The notes under the pieces: generated by a model | Database searches by the model: none | What the model was told of the DNA's origin: nothing | What the model saw: only the letters and a program-made list of their open reading frames with translations | Shown here: one piece after another, positions 1 through 12,129 of the stretch | Layout: each line of letters begins with the position of its first letter | How positions within the stretch are numbered: the stretch's first letter is position 1 | Assembly (NCBI GenBank): GCA_021014945.1 | Contig: MU266352.1 | Coordinates: forward strand, 124,001 to 188,000 | Length of the DNA: 64,000 bases | DNA from: Leucogyrophana mollusca | Lineage: Eukaryota; Basidiomycota; Agaricomycetes; Boletales | Direction of reading: 5' to 3' | Position numbers and translations under genes: made by a program

Positions 1-1043
1 TTGAAGGACACCTTGTTTAACTCTGGTGGACATATCATCAATGTGCCCGCGGATAAGCAGTCCTCAAAGACCGCTGAGCCGTCAAGTACAGCTGTGGAGC
101 ACTCTAACAGCACAAATGCTGCAGACGCCAAAGCTTCGTCCACCGGCGGCGACAAAACGGATGAAGATGACATGCTCAACCGCACTGGATCGAAGTCATC
201 CTCTTCTTACGACCGGCTGTCCGTCATCTTGTCCGATATGGCTCGCTTCGTCCTTTGTCATCGGTTTGGAGGGATCTATCTTGATGCGGACACCATCCTC
301 CTGCGTGACTGGGAGGAGTTGTGGGGTTGGAAAGGTGCCTTCGCATACAGATGGTCTCGCCTCGAGAAATACAACACTGCAGTCTTGCGCATGAACAAGA
401 ACTCGGCACTTGGTTCGTTCTTGTTCCGGACGGCCCTGAAGAACGGCCTCGACTTCCATCCCATGACGGTATCTCGCTACACCAAGGATGCTCACCTCGA
501 GGGCCTTCTACTTCGCCTCCCAGACGCTCTGTTCGATTCAGCTTGGCTTAACACGGAATACTACCAGCGCGATAGGCCTCCTCAACCATATTTCACAGAG
601 TTAGTTCCACGTTATGTCGTAAGACTCTTTTTGACAATTCGGTCGAATAGGTTCGCCGATTTCTTCGATACTCCAGCGCAAAACAGTGCAGCACCCCAAG
701 CGCTGGGCTTCGAGGGTTTCTTCCGGGGTGCCTATTCTTATCACTTCCACAACTTCTGGTGAGGATTGTCAACATTGGAGTACTCTATGGTACTCATTAC
801 ATTTTGCACAGGTGGAAACCTTTCGACTCCACGCGTAATTGGCCTGATCTAGGTCCCAAATTCTCGGCCGGGGAACGCGCCGCCCGGGCGGCGGCGGATC
901 CAGATACTGATCCCGAGGACTGGGTTGATCGAGTTGCGGATGACAAGCGTGACCTTGACTGGGCAGCTGTTCTCAAGAGGACTTTCGAAGCATACATCCG
1001 TGGAGAGCGACCAAACATGTACGGCGAATGGCTCCAATGGTGA
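1..1043 (+). CDS. Glycosyltransferase family 32 (DXD-motif) protein, 5'-partial
   Basis: The reading frame is open from the first base, so the N-terminus lies upstream of the window. The visible part holds the sugar-nucleotide-binding block of GT32/Och1-like glycosyltransferases: FGGIYLDADTILL, with the DXD triad at about bases 283-291. This motif coordinates the metal and the nucleotide sugar. A Ser/Thr/Asp-rich insert precedes it. One intron (759-811) splits a Trp codon, and the frame continues to TGA at 1041-1043. GT32 enzymes normally work in the Golgi on protein or lipid glycans. The acceptor and donor sugar cannot be read from sequence, and any membrane anchor would be in the missing part. 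The family call is firm; the specific activity is not. Confidence 0.85.
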
Positions 1044-1527
1044 AGATCTATCCCCCACCCCTCCCCCTCCTCGCACTTCCGCATTGCTGCACTGGCCCCA
1101 TCACAATCTTACCCTGATATTCACCACCTTATTTCGTGATCCCCCATATCGTACATGCATAGAACCTGCAAGTCTGTTATTTGGATTAGACTTTTCTGAC
1201 CTTCAGCACGAACTGTTTATTTGATACCTCCTGATGCCCTTCTACCACTCTTTTCACTGTCCATACCTTTTACCCTCCCGGTCGTTCTTCATTCCGGACC
1301 ATGCCAGCCAGCCAGCTCACCCCACTATGGAAGACCGTATAGGCGTAGGACTTGCTCGGGACCCTAACCTAGTCATCTTCTAATACCACAACATCTGTGC
1401 TCCACAGCTAGCTCGGACGAATGTGCACTGTTTATAATAATGACAGCCGCCAACAGAATTTACATGTAGAGTCCTAAGTGCAATGCTGCTCTACAGTTGT
1501 GGTTCGTGAGCGCCTGGGCCTTGGAGA
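1044..1527. other. Intergenic, convergent 3' ends
   Basis: The 3' flanks of the GT32 gene and the converging epimerase gene. It is pyrimidine-rich after the GT32 stop. No gene, repeat or RNA was recognised. Confidence 0.6.
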
Positions 1528-2593
1528 CTATGCAGACTTGCTGGCAATCTTGGCTTGTGCGCTGTTGACGGTGGCCTTGAGACCTTCAATGACCTCTTCG
1601 GGGTTAGATGCCCCGAAGATGGCAGTTCCTGCCACAATGACATTGCTACCTGAACGACAGGTCAAGTCAGCCTGACTAGTGCCCACGAGGAGAACACACC
1701 AACCTGCGTCAGCACAGGCGTCGATAGTCTTCGGGCCGACACCGCCATCAACCTCGATATCCTTGTTGGGGAACCGTGCCCGCAGTTCGGCAACTTTTGG
1801 GACACATCGCTCGATGAATTTCTGTCCCCCTCGGCCTGAACGATATCATTACTCCCCGCTACCCAGATGTGGCAGCTGCACGTACCTGGGTAGACAGTCA
1901 TGACAAGTAGCATGTCGGCCGCAGCACCAATTTCATCGGTGATGGCTGTAGATGGCGTGTCCGGAGATATGGCCACGCCTGCCTTCATCTTTCTGTCATG
2001 GATTGTTTTGATCAAGGACACGGCATCCGCTGCCCAAAAACGATTAAATCAGCCAAGTTTCCCCACGGATGCTAACTCACAAGTAGCTTCGATATGAAAG
2101 CAGTACAGAGAGCCGCCTGCATCGGCTATGTCATCGACCCACTGAAACAAACGCTCAGTATTCGTCGATGGCGGCTATTCACGACCGGTATGTACTTTCT
2201 CGGGCTGCGCAACCATCATATGGCAATCCATGAATATTCCGGGAACGCCCTTGTAAACACAAGACAGCACAGGAGCACCTGGTCAACATGTCAGCTGCGC
2301 ATATATTATCGAGCCTCATCTGTGGTGTAACGAACCCATGGTGATATTGGGGACGAAATGACTGGCGGTTCACCCGCGGATCAGCATCTCAAAATGGCAA
2401 GTTTGGTGGTGGTATTCACCCGTCCATGACATCTGAATGAAGAACATCAACATCCGGAGCTAGAATGACGGAACTCGGGCGGCGCACCCATGTGAAGCCA
2501 TTCCGCTCCTCCTTTGATCATCCTCTTACATTCTGCAGATAACTGCCCAAAGTCAGAGGCCAAAACGGATGGGGAAATTATTGCGCGGGGCAT
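1528..2593 (-). CDS. RPE1: Ribulose-phosphate 3-epimerase
   Basis: Interconverts ribulose-5-phosphate and xylulose-5-phosphate in the cytosolic pentose phosphate pathway. The start at 2593 gives MPRAIISPSVLASDFGQL, the standard N-terminus of the family. Splicing at least six small exons restores the expected barrel: HM-DVMDGHFVPNITMG (metal-binding His and Asp), then FMDCHMMV (second metal His), then the GGQKFI phosphate-binding segment, then IEVDGGV (the second catalytic Asp), ending near AGTAIFGASNPEEVIEGLK. The total is about 230 residues, the normal length. All metal and catalytic residues I could place are present. Introns are 40-75 bp with consensus ends; the stop is the TAG complementary to 1528-1530. 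Confidence 0.95.
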
Positions 2594-3047
2594 GTTTGTG
2601 GACCGATCGATGTGTTGGAAGACAAGATGTGAGATGCAAGAATTCACGTACCCACACGTCCTCGTCGCGCCGAGATGGGTTCGGTCCGCTCGTTCTACAG
2701 TACTTGCCTTATTTGGCTCTCTGTCTGAACACCTGCCACCGATGCTGGCACGCACTGCATTCAATGGCTATGGTGCATGGAGCTTTTTCAAGAGTTCCCG
2801 CGCGCAGTTCCACTGTGTACAGTATAGCAACAGCCTGTCGCAGCTGTCGCTGGTTACGCGAATCAATGTTTGATGTGGGACCGCTGGATGTTACAGAATT
2901 ATGACGGAATAGCTGTGCGTTGCATAAATATCGCTCATATGTAAAGGAGAAAGAAGGCCACAGTTCCCTCGTCCGCGACCACCCCCTTCGAATTCTTTGT
3001 ATCGCTTTAAGATTTTCAATCTTTACCCTCAATTATTCTCTTCAGAC
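2594..3047. promoter_or_regulatory. Divergent promoter region between RPE1 and the secreted-protein gene
   Basis: Two divergently transcribed genes share this 454-bp gap. An AT-rich TATA-like stretch (gcataaatat) lies near 2922-2931, about 120 bp before the start of the plus-strand gene. Open frames here look like antisense or chance ORFs. Promoter function is inferred from position. Confidence 0.4.
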
Positions 3048-3820
3048 ATGTTCGTCCAAGGAATTGTTACCTCCTTCGTCCTCGCCCTGGTGGCCTCCGC
3101 AAATGCCGAACCGATCGCTATTCAACGCCGAGGTGCGAACGCCAGAATTTTCTAACCTTGTCACCCCATGCTGAAGTTATTCACAGTTGACATAGGCAGC
3201 ATCATCGACTCAGCAACTGCTGCAGCAGGATCATATTATAGCGAGGCAACATCCCTAGGTGTGATCCTGTGACGTACCTCCTTCAGCCAACAATGATGCT
3301 GAGATTGTGTGCGATAGCTGGCTCGTACTATTCAGAGGGAACCTCTCTAGGTGAGATTCTTCCTCCGTTCATTGACTGATCATGCTGAAGTTGGGCGCAA
3401 TAGCTGCCTCGTACTATTCGGAGGGATTGAGCGCCGCCTCATCGGGCTACGAGGAAGGTTTGTCCGATGCCTCGACATTCCTCCACGGTGCTGCAACTGT
3501 CACTTGTAAGGATCTTACTTCCAACCGTAGGATTACCTAGGCTAACCTGGTATTTGAAAATACAGCCGTCGGTGGTGTCGCTGTCACCCTTGCCACGGGT
3601 TCAGCGGCTGTGATGACTACGATCGGCGGCTCACAAATCAGCGTGGCCAAGCCCACAAGGTGAGTTGTTCCAGCACGTTCGTCCGTTCCGCACCCATCCC
3701 ACACCCATCAGCAACGCCGCCGTCAACGTCCGTTCCCTTGGTATTTCCTCATCGCCCGTCCTGACGGGACTGATTGCCGTTGCTGGGGGAACGTTGTTTG
3801 GGGCCTGGGCGACACTTTGA
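3048..3820 (+). CDS. Small secreted, probably GPI-anchored protein with duplicated exons
   Basis: No known family recognised. The start at 3048 gives a signal peptide (MFVQGIVTSFVLALVASANA) with a likely cleavage before EPIAIQRR. Six exons splice in phase: 3048-3132, 3196-3258, 3318-3350, 3404-3505, 3566-3659 and 3712-3820. The mature part is short and rich in Ala, Ser, Gly and Thr. It contains three copies of a (G/A)SYYSE motif encoded by the second, third and fourth exons. The C-terminus is a hydrophobic run (VLTGLIAVAGGTLFGAWATL) after a small-residue stretch, as in GPI-anchor signals. A cell-surface or cell-wall protein is inferred; the function is unknown. The exon structure is self-consistent, so the gene model is stronger than the functional guess. 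Confidence 0.75.
3290..3440 (+). repeat. Tandem duplication of exon plus flanking intron, about 86-bp period
   Basis: The segments ending at 3350 and starting again near 3380 match in both intron and exon. The intron ends atgctgag..gcgatag and atgctgaag..gcgcaatag are alike, and each is followed by CTG(G/C)CTCGTACTATTC(A/G)GAGGGA. A more diverged copy is the end of the preceding exon (3227-3258). Confidence 0.75.
3318..3350 (+). other. 33-nt exon inside the secreted-protein gene
   Basis: This exon encodes A-G-S-Y-Y-S-E-G-T-S-L and sits between phase-1 introns of 59 and 53 bp. Being a multiple of three, it can be skipped without changing frame. Confidence 0.7.
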
Positions 3821-4181
3821 ACTCGGTGAACGAGTGAACGTTCCTTACACTGTCTGAGTGGGACTTTTGAGCACAATTTGTGCTAGTTTTATATATTTTA
3901 CCTTCGATTTTCGGTATTAATCGGTAGCCTGTATACCCGTCACGGACTTGAAATGTGAAGCTGGACGTTAGGTGCCCAAACCCTGCGTGAACTCCGTCAC
4001 TGACAGCTGGTTTCGGGTTTGACGACTCACGGACACAGAACGGACTTAGTAGAAAGTGGTGTTCAAACCCAAACGTAGCGTCTAGGATTCAAGGACGTCG
4101 ATTAACGGTGTTAGTTAATGGATGAACACTGGTCGCGGAACGAGAGTTTAAGGAGTGTATTTTCTCTGAACTACGATGCGA
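3821..4181. other. Intergenic, convergent 3' ends
   Basis: The 3' flanks of the secreted-protein gene and of COX13. An AT-rich stretch (ttttatatatttta) just after the stop at 3820 may serve 3'-end formation. Nothing else seen. Confidence 0.5.
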
Positions 4182-4783
4182 CTACTCCTGTTGAGACATA
4201 TCCTTGTTGACCTTGACAATGTATAGCGTCAGCACAGTAGGCGACAACGGGCTTGCCAGGACATACATGTTCGTTGTAGAAGAGTGTGTTCATGCCCCAA
4301 GGGAAGGGTTTTACCCGTCGATTCATGTAGTCGTATTCAGGTATCTCAGGGAGGTGACCACCGTTTTCCTCTTTCACATGCTCTGTGTGTGCTGCGTGTT
4401 CGGCCTCGGCCTTTTCGACCCACGCAATGCAAACGACGGCTAGGAAGAATAGTAGTGTTTAGCACTTGTAAAACGTTCCGATAAAACAGAACACACTGGC
4501 AGGGAAGCAAACGAAGAAACTGGGTGGAAGCTCAGTACGCCAGCATCGAGTTCAGCAACATAAGCATACCTGATCCTGCGCCAAAGGTTGGTGGTCTCTG
4601 TTACTCTGGCATAAGACACATAAAGCGAAATAAGACCGGGGCCACTGTACCTGCTGCATGGGCCCTAACGGCGTCGCGCTTTGTGAAATATTCGCCGGCG
4701 TTGGCGTCAACAGTGACGGTACGAGATCCTCTTGGAGCCGCACGCGTGAGGGCGCGGGTAGCGCTGCGGGCGAGGAAAGACAT
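4182..4783 (-). CDS. COX13: Cytochrome c oxidase subunit VIa, mitochondrial
   Basis: A nuclear-encoded single-pass inner-membrane subunit of complex IV. The start at 4783 opens with an Arg/Ser/Ala-rich targeting sequence (MSFLARSATRALTRAAPRGS). It is followed by the conserved matrix segment with HAA..TTNLWRRI, a hydrophobic membrane helix (SFFVCFPATVVCIAWV), and the acidic and aromatic tail PEYDYMNRRVKPFPWG..TLFYN typical of COX6A. The gene has five exons. The last intron splits off a short tail, HVNKDMSQQE. Length and motif order fit the family. It is transcribed divergently from RPN2, with 161 bp between the start codons. Confidence 0.93.
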
Positions 4784-4944
4784 GATAATCTGCAATAAAT
4801 GTTTAGCGGACAAGGTCGGGAGGAGGGCTGGTGTATGAATTGAATCTCCGCCTGAAATTGAATTGGCGTGTGTGGAATCCAGAGGGTGCGCGGGGTGACG
4901 CGTCTCTACACAGTTATCCAGGTCTCCCGTCCTCCGCCAAAATT
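4784..4944. promoter_or_regulatory. Divergent COX13/RPN2 promoter
   Basis: Only 161 bp separate the two start codons, so both 5' UTRs and promoters must fit here or overlap. No core element stands out. Confidence 0.45.
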
Positions 4945-7900
4945 ATGGTCGTCCGTCCTCAATCTTCCGCAGCTGGAGTCCTCGCTTTGCTCTCGGAACC
5001 AGATCCTGTATTCAAGCAGCATGCTCTAAAGGCCCTAAATCCACTCGTACCTCAGTTTTGGGCAGAAATATCGGAGCACATTGCTTATATGTTCGTTCTC
5101 CCCGCTATCGGTTTTAAATGGTCTATTTGACTGCAGAACACTACCAGCGAGAGCTTATACGAGGCCGATGACCTTCCAAAGGAGGCTCGCGATTCCGCTG
5201 CTCTCTTAGCCAGCAAAGTCTACTATTTCTTGGGAGAGTATGACGAAGCTTTGTCCTTCGCCCTCGGCGCAGGCAGCGCGTTCCAGGCCGAAGCTCGCAT
5301 ACAGGGCGCAGGGGAATACGTCGAGACAGTCGTTTGTAAGTGCCATTCGTTTCTTGTGGCACGTCATATGGGCATCTAACGCTTTCCCGCCACAAGCCAA
5401 GGCAATTGACCGATATATTCAACTACGGACGGAAGAGCCAGCTACAAAGCATACAAAGATAGACCCCCGGCTTCAAACTATCATTGAGGGCATCTTCGAG
5501 CGTTGTATCAACGAGGGAGAGTACAGACAGGTGAATACACGCGTCTCCCTCGTGCGTGGCTCCCCTAGCTCACCATTAATTCAGGCTATTGGGATTGCCC
5601 TCGAATCCCATCGTTTCGACATAATATCCCAAGTCTACGACCTTACTAAAGACGTCTCCCTCCTCTCATACGCAATGGAAGCAGTCTTGGATACCGGTTT
5701 CTCCCTCTCATACCGCGACCAAGTGCTTAACTTCTTGCTCCCTCTTTTCCCCCCGCCGACAACACGAACCAAGTCTCCTCATATCCATGCTCTTGCCCGT
5801 TTGCTCGTGACCCTCAACAAACCTTCTTTAACTGTTCCTTTGCTTACCTCGCTAGTACCGAAAGAACGGCTTCTGGCATACCAGTTCGCTTTTGACCTAG
5901 TTGAGGGAGGTGCGCGAGACTTCCTGGAGGGCGTGCGGAATGATCTTCCGAAGGGTCAGGGGGTAAGGGTCTCTCATTATTTATGCTTCGTGAACCGACC
6001 GCTCTGTTACAGGAGACAAAGGCAATTTACGATAAACTACGAAGCATCTTTGGCGGGCTGGAATCCGTCAAACTATACCTCGAGTTCCTGAAACGGAACA
6101 ACCGAGTAGACATGCTCATCCTCAAGAATTCAAAGGTGCGCTGCTCCGGAAAGTTTTGTCTTGCATTTTCACAGATGTCACGGTCTTAGGATGCCCTCGA
6201 ACCTCGGTCATCAATATATCACACAGCCCTCACCTTGCAGAATGCTTTCATGCACGCCGGCACGACGTCGGATATCTTCTTGCGCGAGAACCTTGAATGG
6301 CTCGGCATGGCATCGAACTGGTCAAAGTTTTCCACTACTGCGGCGCTCGGGGTAATACATAAAGGATACTATCAGGAAGGCATGAACATCCTTAGCCCTT
6401 ACCTGCCGCAAAGTGGAGGCGAGAGTCAGATTCAAGGTGCCGCGTATTCCGAGGGCGGCGCGCTCTATGCACTTGGCTTGATAAATGCTGGTTGTGGTAG
6501 CGGACAGACAGTAGAAACGTACCTCCGCGAAACCTTGAAGAGTGCTCAGGGCGAGGTTGTGCAACACGGGGCCGCACTTGGTCTCGGTGTTGTTGGACTG
6601 GGTGGTAGGAGCTCCGACGCATACGACGATCTCAAGGAGACCCTTTTCACGGACTCGGCTGTCGCTGGCGAGGCGGCAGGATATGCCATGGGCCTTGTTA
6701 TGCTGGGTTCTGCTGACCCCACGTGTGCAGAGGAGATGATGACGTACGCCCGTGATACCCAGCACGAGAAGATCATTCGAGGTTTAGGGATGGGTCTCGC
6801 ATTAATCTTTTACGGGCGACAAGAAGAAGCAAACCCGACCATCAAGTCCCTCCTTGCTGAGAAGGTGTGTCCCTCCAGCTGTTCTCGGTCAGATGTTGCT
6901 CACGCGGGTATCACAGGATCCTATATTGCGATATGGTGGAGTCTACACCCTAGCCCTTGCGTACGCTGGCACGTCAGATAATGATGCCGTGCGGCAATTG
7001 CTACATATCGCCGTGTCGGACACGTCCGACGACGTTCGAAGAGCGGCTGTCACTTCGCTGGCTTTCCTGTTGTTCAAGAACCCTGGCCAAGTTCCCCGAA
7101 TTGTGCAGTTGTTGAGCGAGAGTTATAACCCCCACGTCCGATGTGGAGCTACGCTCGCTCTTGGAATTGCGTGTGCCGGCACCGGATTGCAGGTGAAGTC
7201 CTTGCAATGTATCGCGTAAGCCAGTACTAACCATTGTGTTAGGACGCTGTCGAAATCCTTGAACCCATGACAAAGGACGGTGTAGATTTTGTCCGCCAAG
7301 GAGCCTTCATTGCTCTTGGTATGATTCTCGTCCAACAGTCAGAGGCGTCGTCACCATCCCTCTCATCAACACGTGCTCTGTACGCAAAGGTGGTCTCTGA
7401 CAAGCACGAAGACCCCATGGCACGTTTCGGCGCAGCGATCGGTCAAGGGTTTATCGATGCTGGCGGACGAAATGTTACTATCAGTCTTCAGTCCCGCGCA
7501 GGAAGCAAGAACACCAATGCCATCGTCGGGATGGCACTCTTCTGCCAGTTCTGGTACTGGTACCCTCTTGCTCACTGCGCATGCTTGGCTTTCGAGCCAA
7601 CAGCAATGATTGGCCTGAACGAGGACCTCAAGGTTCGTGGGCCTTTTTGTTGAATCATATTACCGTATTCATAGTCACTCGCAGGTCCCCAAGTTCGAGT
7701 TTGTATCGAACGCAAGGCCTTCCCTCTTTGCCTATCCCGCCCCCGCCACGCCACCCAAGAAGGAGACTGTCGCTAAGGTAGCAACCGCTGTCCTCTCCAC
7801 GACCGCAAAAGTGAAGGCAAGAGAAAAGAAGAAGGCGGCTGCGGATGCCGACGCCATGGAGACGGTGCGTGCTCTCAATTGTGTAATTTGCAGGTATTGA

Positions 7901-8494
7901 CCACCCCCATAGGATGAGAAACCCGAAGTCAAGAAGGAAGGTGATGTGGAAATGAGGTCGGAAGAATCCCCTTCGTCAGGGAATGCTGACGACTCGGCCA
8001 CCGATGAGGACGGCAAGGGATCGACGTCCACGAAACGCAAGGTGGAGCCCACATCAGAGAAGCTATCAAATTTCACGCGTGTAATCCCCGCGCAGCTGGG
8101 CTATATCACTTTCCCAGCTGATGGCCGATACCAACCAGTTCGACCGGTCTCGCTGAATGGACCACCAGCGAAGGGTAGCAGAGGGGTCGTCCTGACGTCA
8201 GAGAGATATGCTGGGGGAAGTGGCATCCTGATCATGGTCGACGAACGTCCAGATGAAGAGGCAGATTTCATCAATTTTGATCCTCCTCCACCAGCGCCTG
8301 CTACCAGTACCGGTGACGTGCCCAACGGCCACGCCAATGCCAACCGAGGGCCGACGGGCATTCACATTGCTCTGGATGAGAATGCGCCAGAGGCAGATCC
8401 CCCAGAGTCATTCGAGGTTCGTTCCGCATCTTGTTTTCTTCGTGATAGGTTGCTGACAGACCTATCCCAGTATCCTTTCGAGGACGAATCTTAA
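4945..8494 (+). CDS. RPN2: 26S proteasome regulatory subunit RPN2 (PSMD1)
   Basis: The largest non-ATPase base subunit of the 19S particle, a scaffold for Rpn13 and Rpn1/ubiquitin receptors. The start at 4945 gives [16 protein letters not shown]. The N-terminal helical region contains [20 protein letters not shown]. The middle holds a run of proteasome/cyclosome repeats (for example [44 protein letters not shown] and [16 protein letters not shown]). A Lys-rich/acidic insert (about 7750-8050) comes before the conserved [14 protein letters not shown] segment. The very C-terminus is YPFEDES, the family tail that docks Rpn13. About ten introns. The predicted protein is roughly 1,000 residues, as expected. 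Importin alpha follows 404 bp downstream in the same direction. Confidence 0.95.
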
Positions 8495-8898
8495 AAGTAC
8501 ATGTCTATATTGTATGTCTACTGCAATCGAACAGTTATTTTAGACCTTTCATTTATGTCGGTTCCACCATGATGACTCCCTCGTGAAGAGGGGTCCATTG
8601 GGGGTAATCATCCATTCCAGCCTATTTTTTTCTCCAATGTATGTTTGCGCTTAGTTCAAAGTTGAAGCATGGCTTGAGCAATGGCGTGACGGTTAGGCTT
8701 GAGTCACGTATCTGTGACCGTCGTTACTATCTGTCACTGTGGCTTAGATAGGTGGACTCTTTTTACGCTTGGGCCCTTTGTTAGGACGCGATTGTTTAAA
8801 AGAGTCGGCTTTGCCCCAGCTTTGCTTCGCATCTTCTCTCATAACCCACCCACAGCACCTGTAGCCACCACAGATCATTAACGATCGTATTATCAGCC
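8495..8898. promoter_or_regulatory. RPN2 3' flank and importin-alpha promoter
   Basis: A gap between two genes on the same strand. No gene supported. Promoter function of the distal part is inferred from position. Confidence 0.4.
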
Positions 8899-10772
8899 AT
8901 GGAGTCACGCACGATGGAGCATCGCAGAGCCAGTATGTCCCTTCTCTTCCATTACCCTCATATCAGCCGCTCAAACACGCGTAATACCTCTAGACTATAA
9001 GAACAAAGGTGGTCTGAAGCAAGATGACCTTAGACGTCGCCGGGAAGAACAGCAGGTAGAAATTAGAAGGCAGAAAAGAGAAGAGAATATCGCGAAGAGG
9101 AGAAACTTCCTCCCTGCGGACGGAGCTGACTCGGATGAAGAGGCCACAACTAGCAGCTGGGAGCCTCCGGTAGGTTGCGTCTGTCCTTGTCGGTGTATAT
9201 GCATACTTACATTTCCTACGTAGTTGGCTGACGAGATGATCTCTGGCGTATTCTCCGACGATGGTGACCGTCAGCTTGACGCGACCATGAAGTTCCGTAA
9301 GCTGCTTTCGAAAGAAAGAAATCCGCCAATCGAAAAGGTCATTGAATGCGGCGTTGTCCCCCGATTTGTCGAGTTTCTCCAGACCGGTGCTTCGATGTTG
9401 CAGGTATTATCTTTCATGGCTCGTGGAATCGTATCGATATTGATCGTTTTCCCAGTTTGAAGCTGCTTGGGCTCTTACGAATATCGCCTCCGGTACCGCT
9501 GAGCACACTCAAGTCGTTATCAATGCCAGAGCCGTTCCCCAGTTCATCAATCTCTTGTCCTCCAATGTTTTGGATGTTCGTGAACAGGCCGTGTGGGCGC
9601 TCGGAAACATTGCCGGTGACAGCCCACAGTGCAGAGATTACGTCCTTCAACAAGGAGCCCTGCGACCCCTTTTGACTTTGCTGAACGAAAACCACAAACT
9701 TAGCATGCTTAGAAATGCAACCTGGACTTTAAGCAACTTCTGCCGAGGCAAAAATCCCCAACCCGACTGGGAGCTGGTGCGTCTTGTTTACCGGACTGCC
9801 AAGTACATTTCCCCATATGTTGTCTTTAGATCTCCCCAGCGTTGACGGTTTTGACCAAGCTGATCTACTCTCTCGATGATGAGATTTTGATTGATGCCTG
9901 CTGGGCTATTTCGTACCTCTCTGATGGCTCGAACGACAAGATTCAGGCCGTCATCGAATCCGCAGTGTGTCGACGATTGGTTGATTTGCTCATGCATAAC
10001 TCAACTTCGGTGCAAACACCTGCCCTGCGCTCGATCGGCAATATTGTCACTGGTGATGACCTCCAGACGCAAGTTGTCATTGCCTCCGGTGCTCTCCCTG
10101 CCCTCCTTTCCCTCCTTTCATCTCCCAAGGAAGGCATCAGGAAGGAAGCTTGCTGGACTATCTCCAACATAACCGCAGGATCGCCTCCTCAAATTCAAGC
10201 CGTAATCGACGCCAACATTATCCCGCCTTTGATCAACATCCTTTCCAATGCTGACTTCAAAACACGGAAAGAGGCCTGCTGGGCAATCTCCAACGCTACT
10301 TCCGGTGGTCTTCTGGAGCCCTCGCAGATCCGTTACCTTGTTTCACAAGGCTGCATCAAGCCTTTGTGCGACTTGCTCACGATGATGGACAACAAGATCA
10401 TCCAAGTTGCCCTTGATGGTCTTGACAACATCTTGAAGGTCGGCGAAGGTGATAAGCAGGCCGGTGGGCCAGGGGCGGTGAACCAATATGCTCTGTATGT
10501 CGAAGAAGCTGGCGGCATGATCACCATCCACAACTTACAGTCGCACGACAACTTGGACATCTACAAGAAGGCGTTCAATATCATGGACAAATACTTCCCT
10601 GACGAAGAGGAGGTTGATGCAGCTATCACCGCGCCTTCTGTGGACGCATCAGGTGCTTTCGCCGTGAGTTTCTCTTGACCCCATTTTCGGTGCCCCAGTG
10701 ATTGAATATTTTTCACAGTTCCATTCAGATATCAGCGCCCCGCAAGGTGGCTTCAGTTTTGCTCAACAGTGA
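8899..10772 (+). CDS. SRP1: Importin subunit alpha (karyopherin alpha)
   Basis: The nuclear-import adaptor that binds classical nuclear localisation signals and importin beta. The first exon is very short. After splicing, the N-terminal importin-beta-binding domain is clear: [20 protein letters not shown], then [17 protein letters not shown]. The body is a series of armadillo repeats with the NLS-binding Trp/Asn pattern ([57 protein letters not shown]). The acidic C-terminal region is followed by a last small exon ending FSFAQQ, stop at 10770-10772. Length and repeat order match fungal Srp1. In yeast Srp1 works with Sts1 (also in this window) in proteasome localisation. Confidence 0.95.
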
Positions 10773-11239
10773 TGCCCTGCGAGAGAACGAAATCCCTCTG
10801 CCCTGTCTTTCATCAGTCACCCATTCTCACTGTGTAGTTCCTCCGCCCATCATTCCACAACCCACGCACTTCCTACGCACAGGTGTTTTCTAGTCACTCT
10901 TCTCTCCTTTCTTACACTCCATGTCTTGTCTTACGGTCGTGCTTCATCGGCTGATGAACATCTTACATGTATTGACTTGCGTCTAACGGACGCATCACAG
11001 TTTACGAACAGAATGACCATGTCTTTATAGCACATAAGAAAACAAATTATCGTAGTGAGACGGTAATACCATATGATCAACGTGACTTGTACGGCACGAT
11101 ATAGGATTTACAGTGAATTATGTTTGCATTCGCATCTTGGATCCAGACTTGTCGTGATCTTGTGTAGATTCGGGACCTTGAAAATTCACCGACGCTATTC
11201 CGCCTGACTCTCGCCACAGCTGCAGTTCGAATCGCAGTC
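10773..11239. promoter_or_regulatory. Importin-alpha 3' flank and LSM5 promoter
   Basis: Pyrimidine-rich after the stop, then AT-rich. No ORF with support. Confidence 0.4.
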
Positions 11240-11733
11240 ATGGCCTCTCAGATCTTGCCTCTAGGTGGGCAATTCGTCGATTAATCGAATGTCTTTCTCT
11301 AACACTATATCTTTACAACAGAGTTGATTGACAAATGTATTGGTTCGCGGATATGGGTCATCATGAAAGGCGATCGCGAATTCACTGGCACACTGCTCGG
11401 CTTCGATGACTTCGTTAGTGCGTATCAGATACCATTCGACCGCTGGATCCTTTCTCATATCCGTTTCCCTACTATAGACATGGTCCTGGAGGACGTGACG
11501 GAGTAGTGAGTGCGTGTTAAGTCCGTGGAGTCATGATCACTGACTCGGAAGGATTACTCCAGCGAGGTGACGCCGCAAGGGAAGAAAAAGACTCAGTTGG
11601 CGCAGACTTTACTGAATGGGAACAATATTTGCATGGTGCGTGTTTCTGTCGAGTTATGCTTTCAGCGAGGCACTGACACGACCTGATCATGTGCGGATAG
11701 CTCATCCCTGGTAGCAATGGTCCCGATTCATGA
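11240..11733 (+). CDS. LSM5: U6 snRNA-associated Sm-like protein LSm5
   Basis: A subunit of the Lsm1-7 (cytoplasmic mRNA decay) and Lsm2-8 (U6 snRNP) rings. Five exons give [20 protein letters not shown], then the Sm1 motif with [20 protein letters not shown] and LEDVTEYE, then the Sm2 motif [13 protein letters not shown]. The end is SNGPDS. It is about 85 residues, the normal size. The Sm2 segment carries an N-G-N where many Sm proteins have R-G-N, which is usual for LSm5. All introns are about 50-60 bp and restore one frame. Confidence 0.94.
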
Positions 11734-12129
11734 GTGGTATACTGGGTAATACTGGGGCTTGCATTTCCCGTATTATGAGGGCTTGACGTGGGCTTTTCGC
11801 AAGATCGTTATACACCGCTTGCCCGCAGCCTGGGCCTCGGCGTTCAGATTCAAGCACATTGTATCCTACTTGTTTCTCTTGTTCTCGCCCAATATATAAT
11901 GGCCTTTGGATATCCGTGATAAATCTACCCCCGCAACCTTTGACATCGAGCCTTTCTCAAAGCGTGCCCCGCCTCTGAAATGAGGGTAATGTATCCACAT
12001 ATAGTAATTTTGAAGGCGTAGTGGGACGGGGCTTTTGCCAAACAAGGTCAAATCCTGACATTCCGCTTCAGAATTGCAGACTCAAAGGCTTCACCAGTTT
12101 GCCATTCAGGCTTAATATTCTCGCTCATC
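11734..12129. promoter_or_regulatory. LSM5 3' flank and bS16m promoter
   Basis: No gene supported. A 61-residue minus-strand open frame here resembles nothing and is ignored. Confidence 0.4.
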
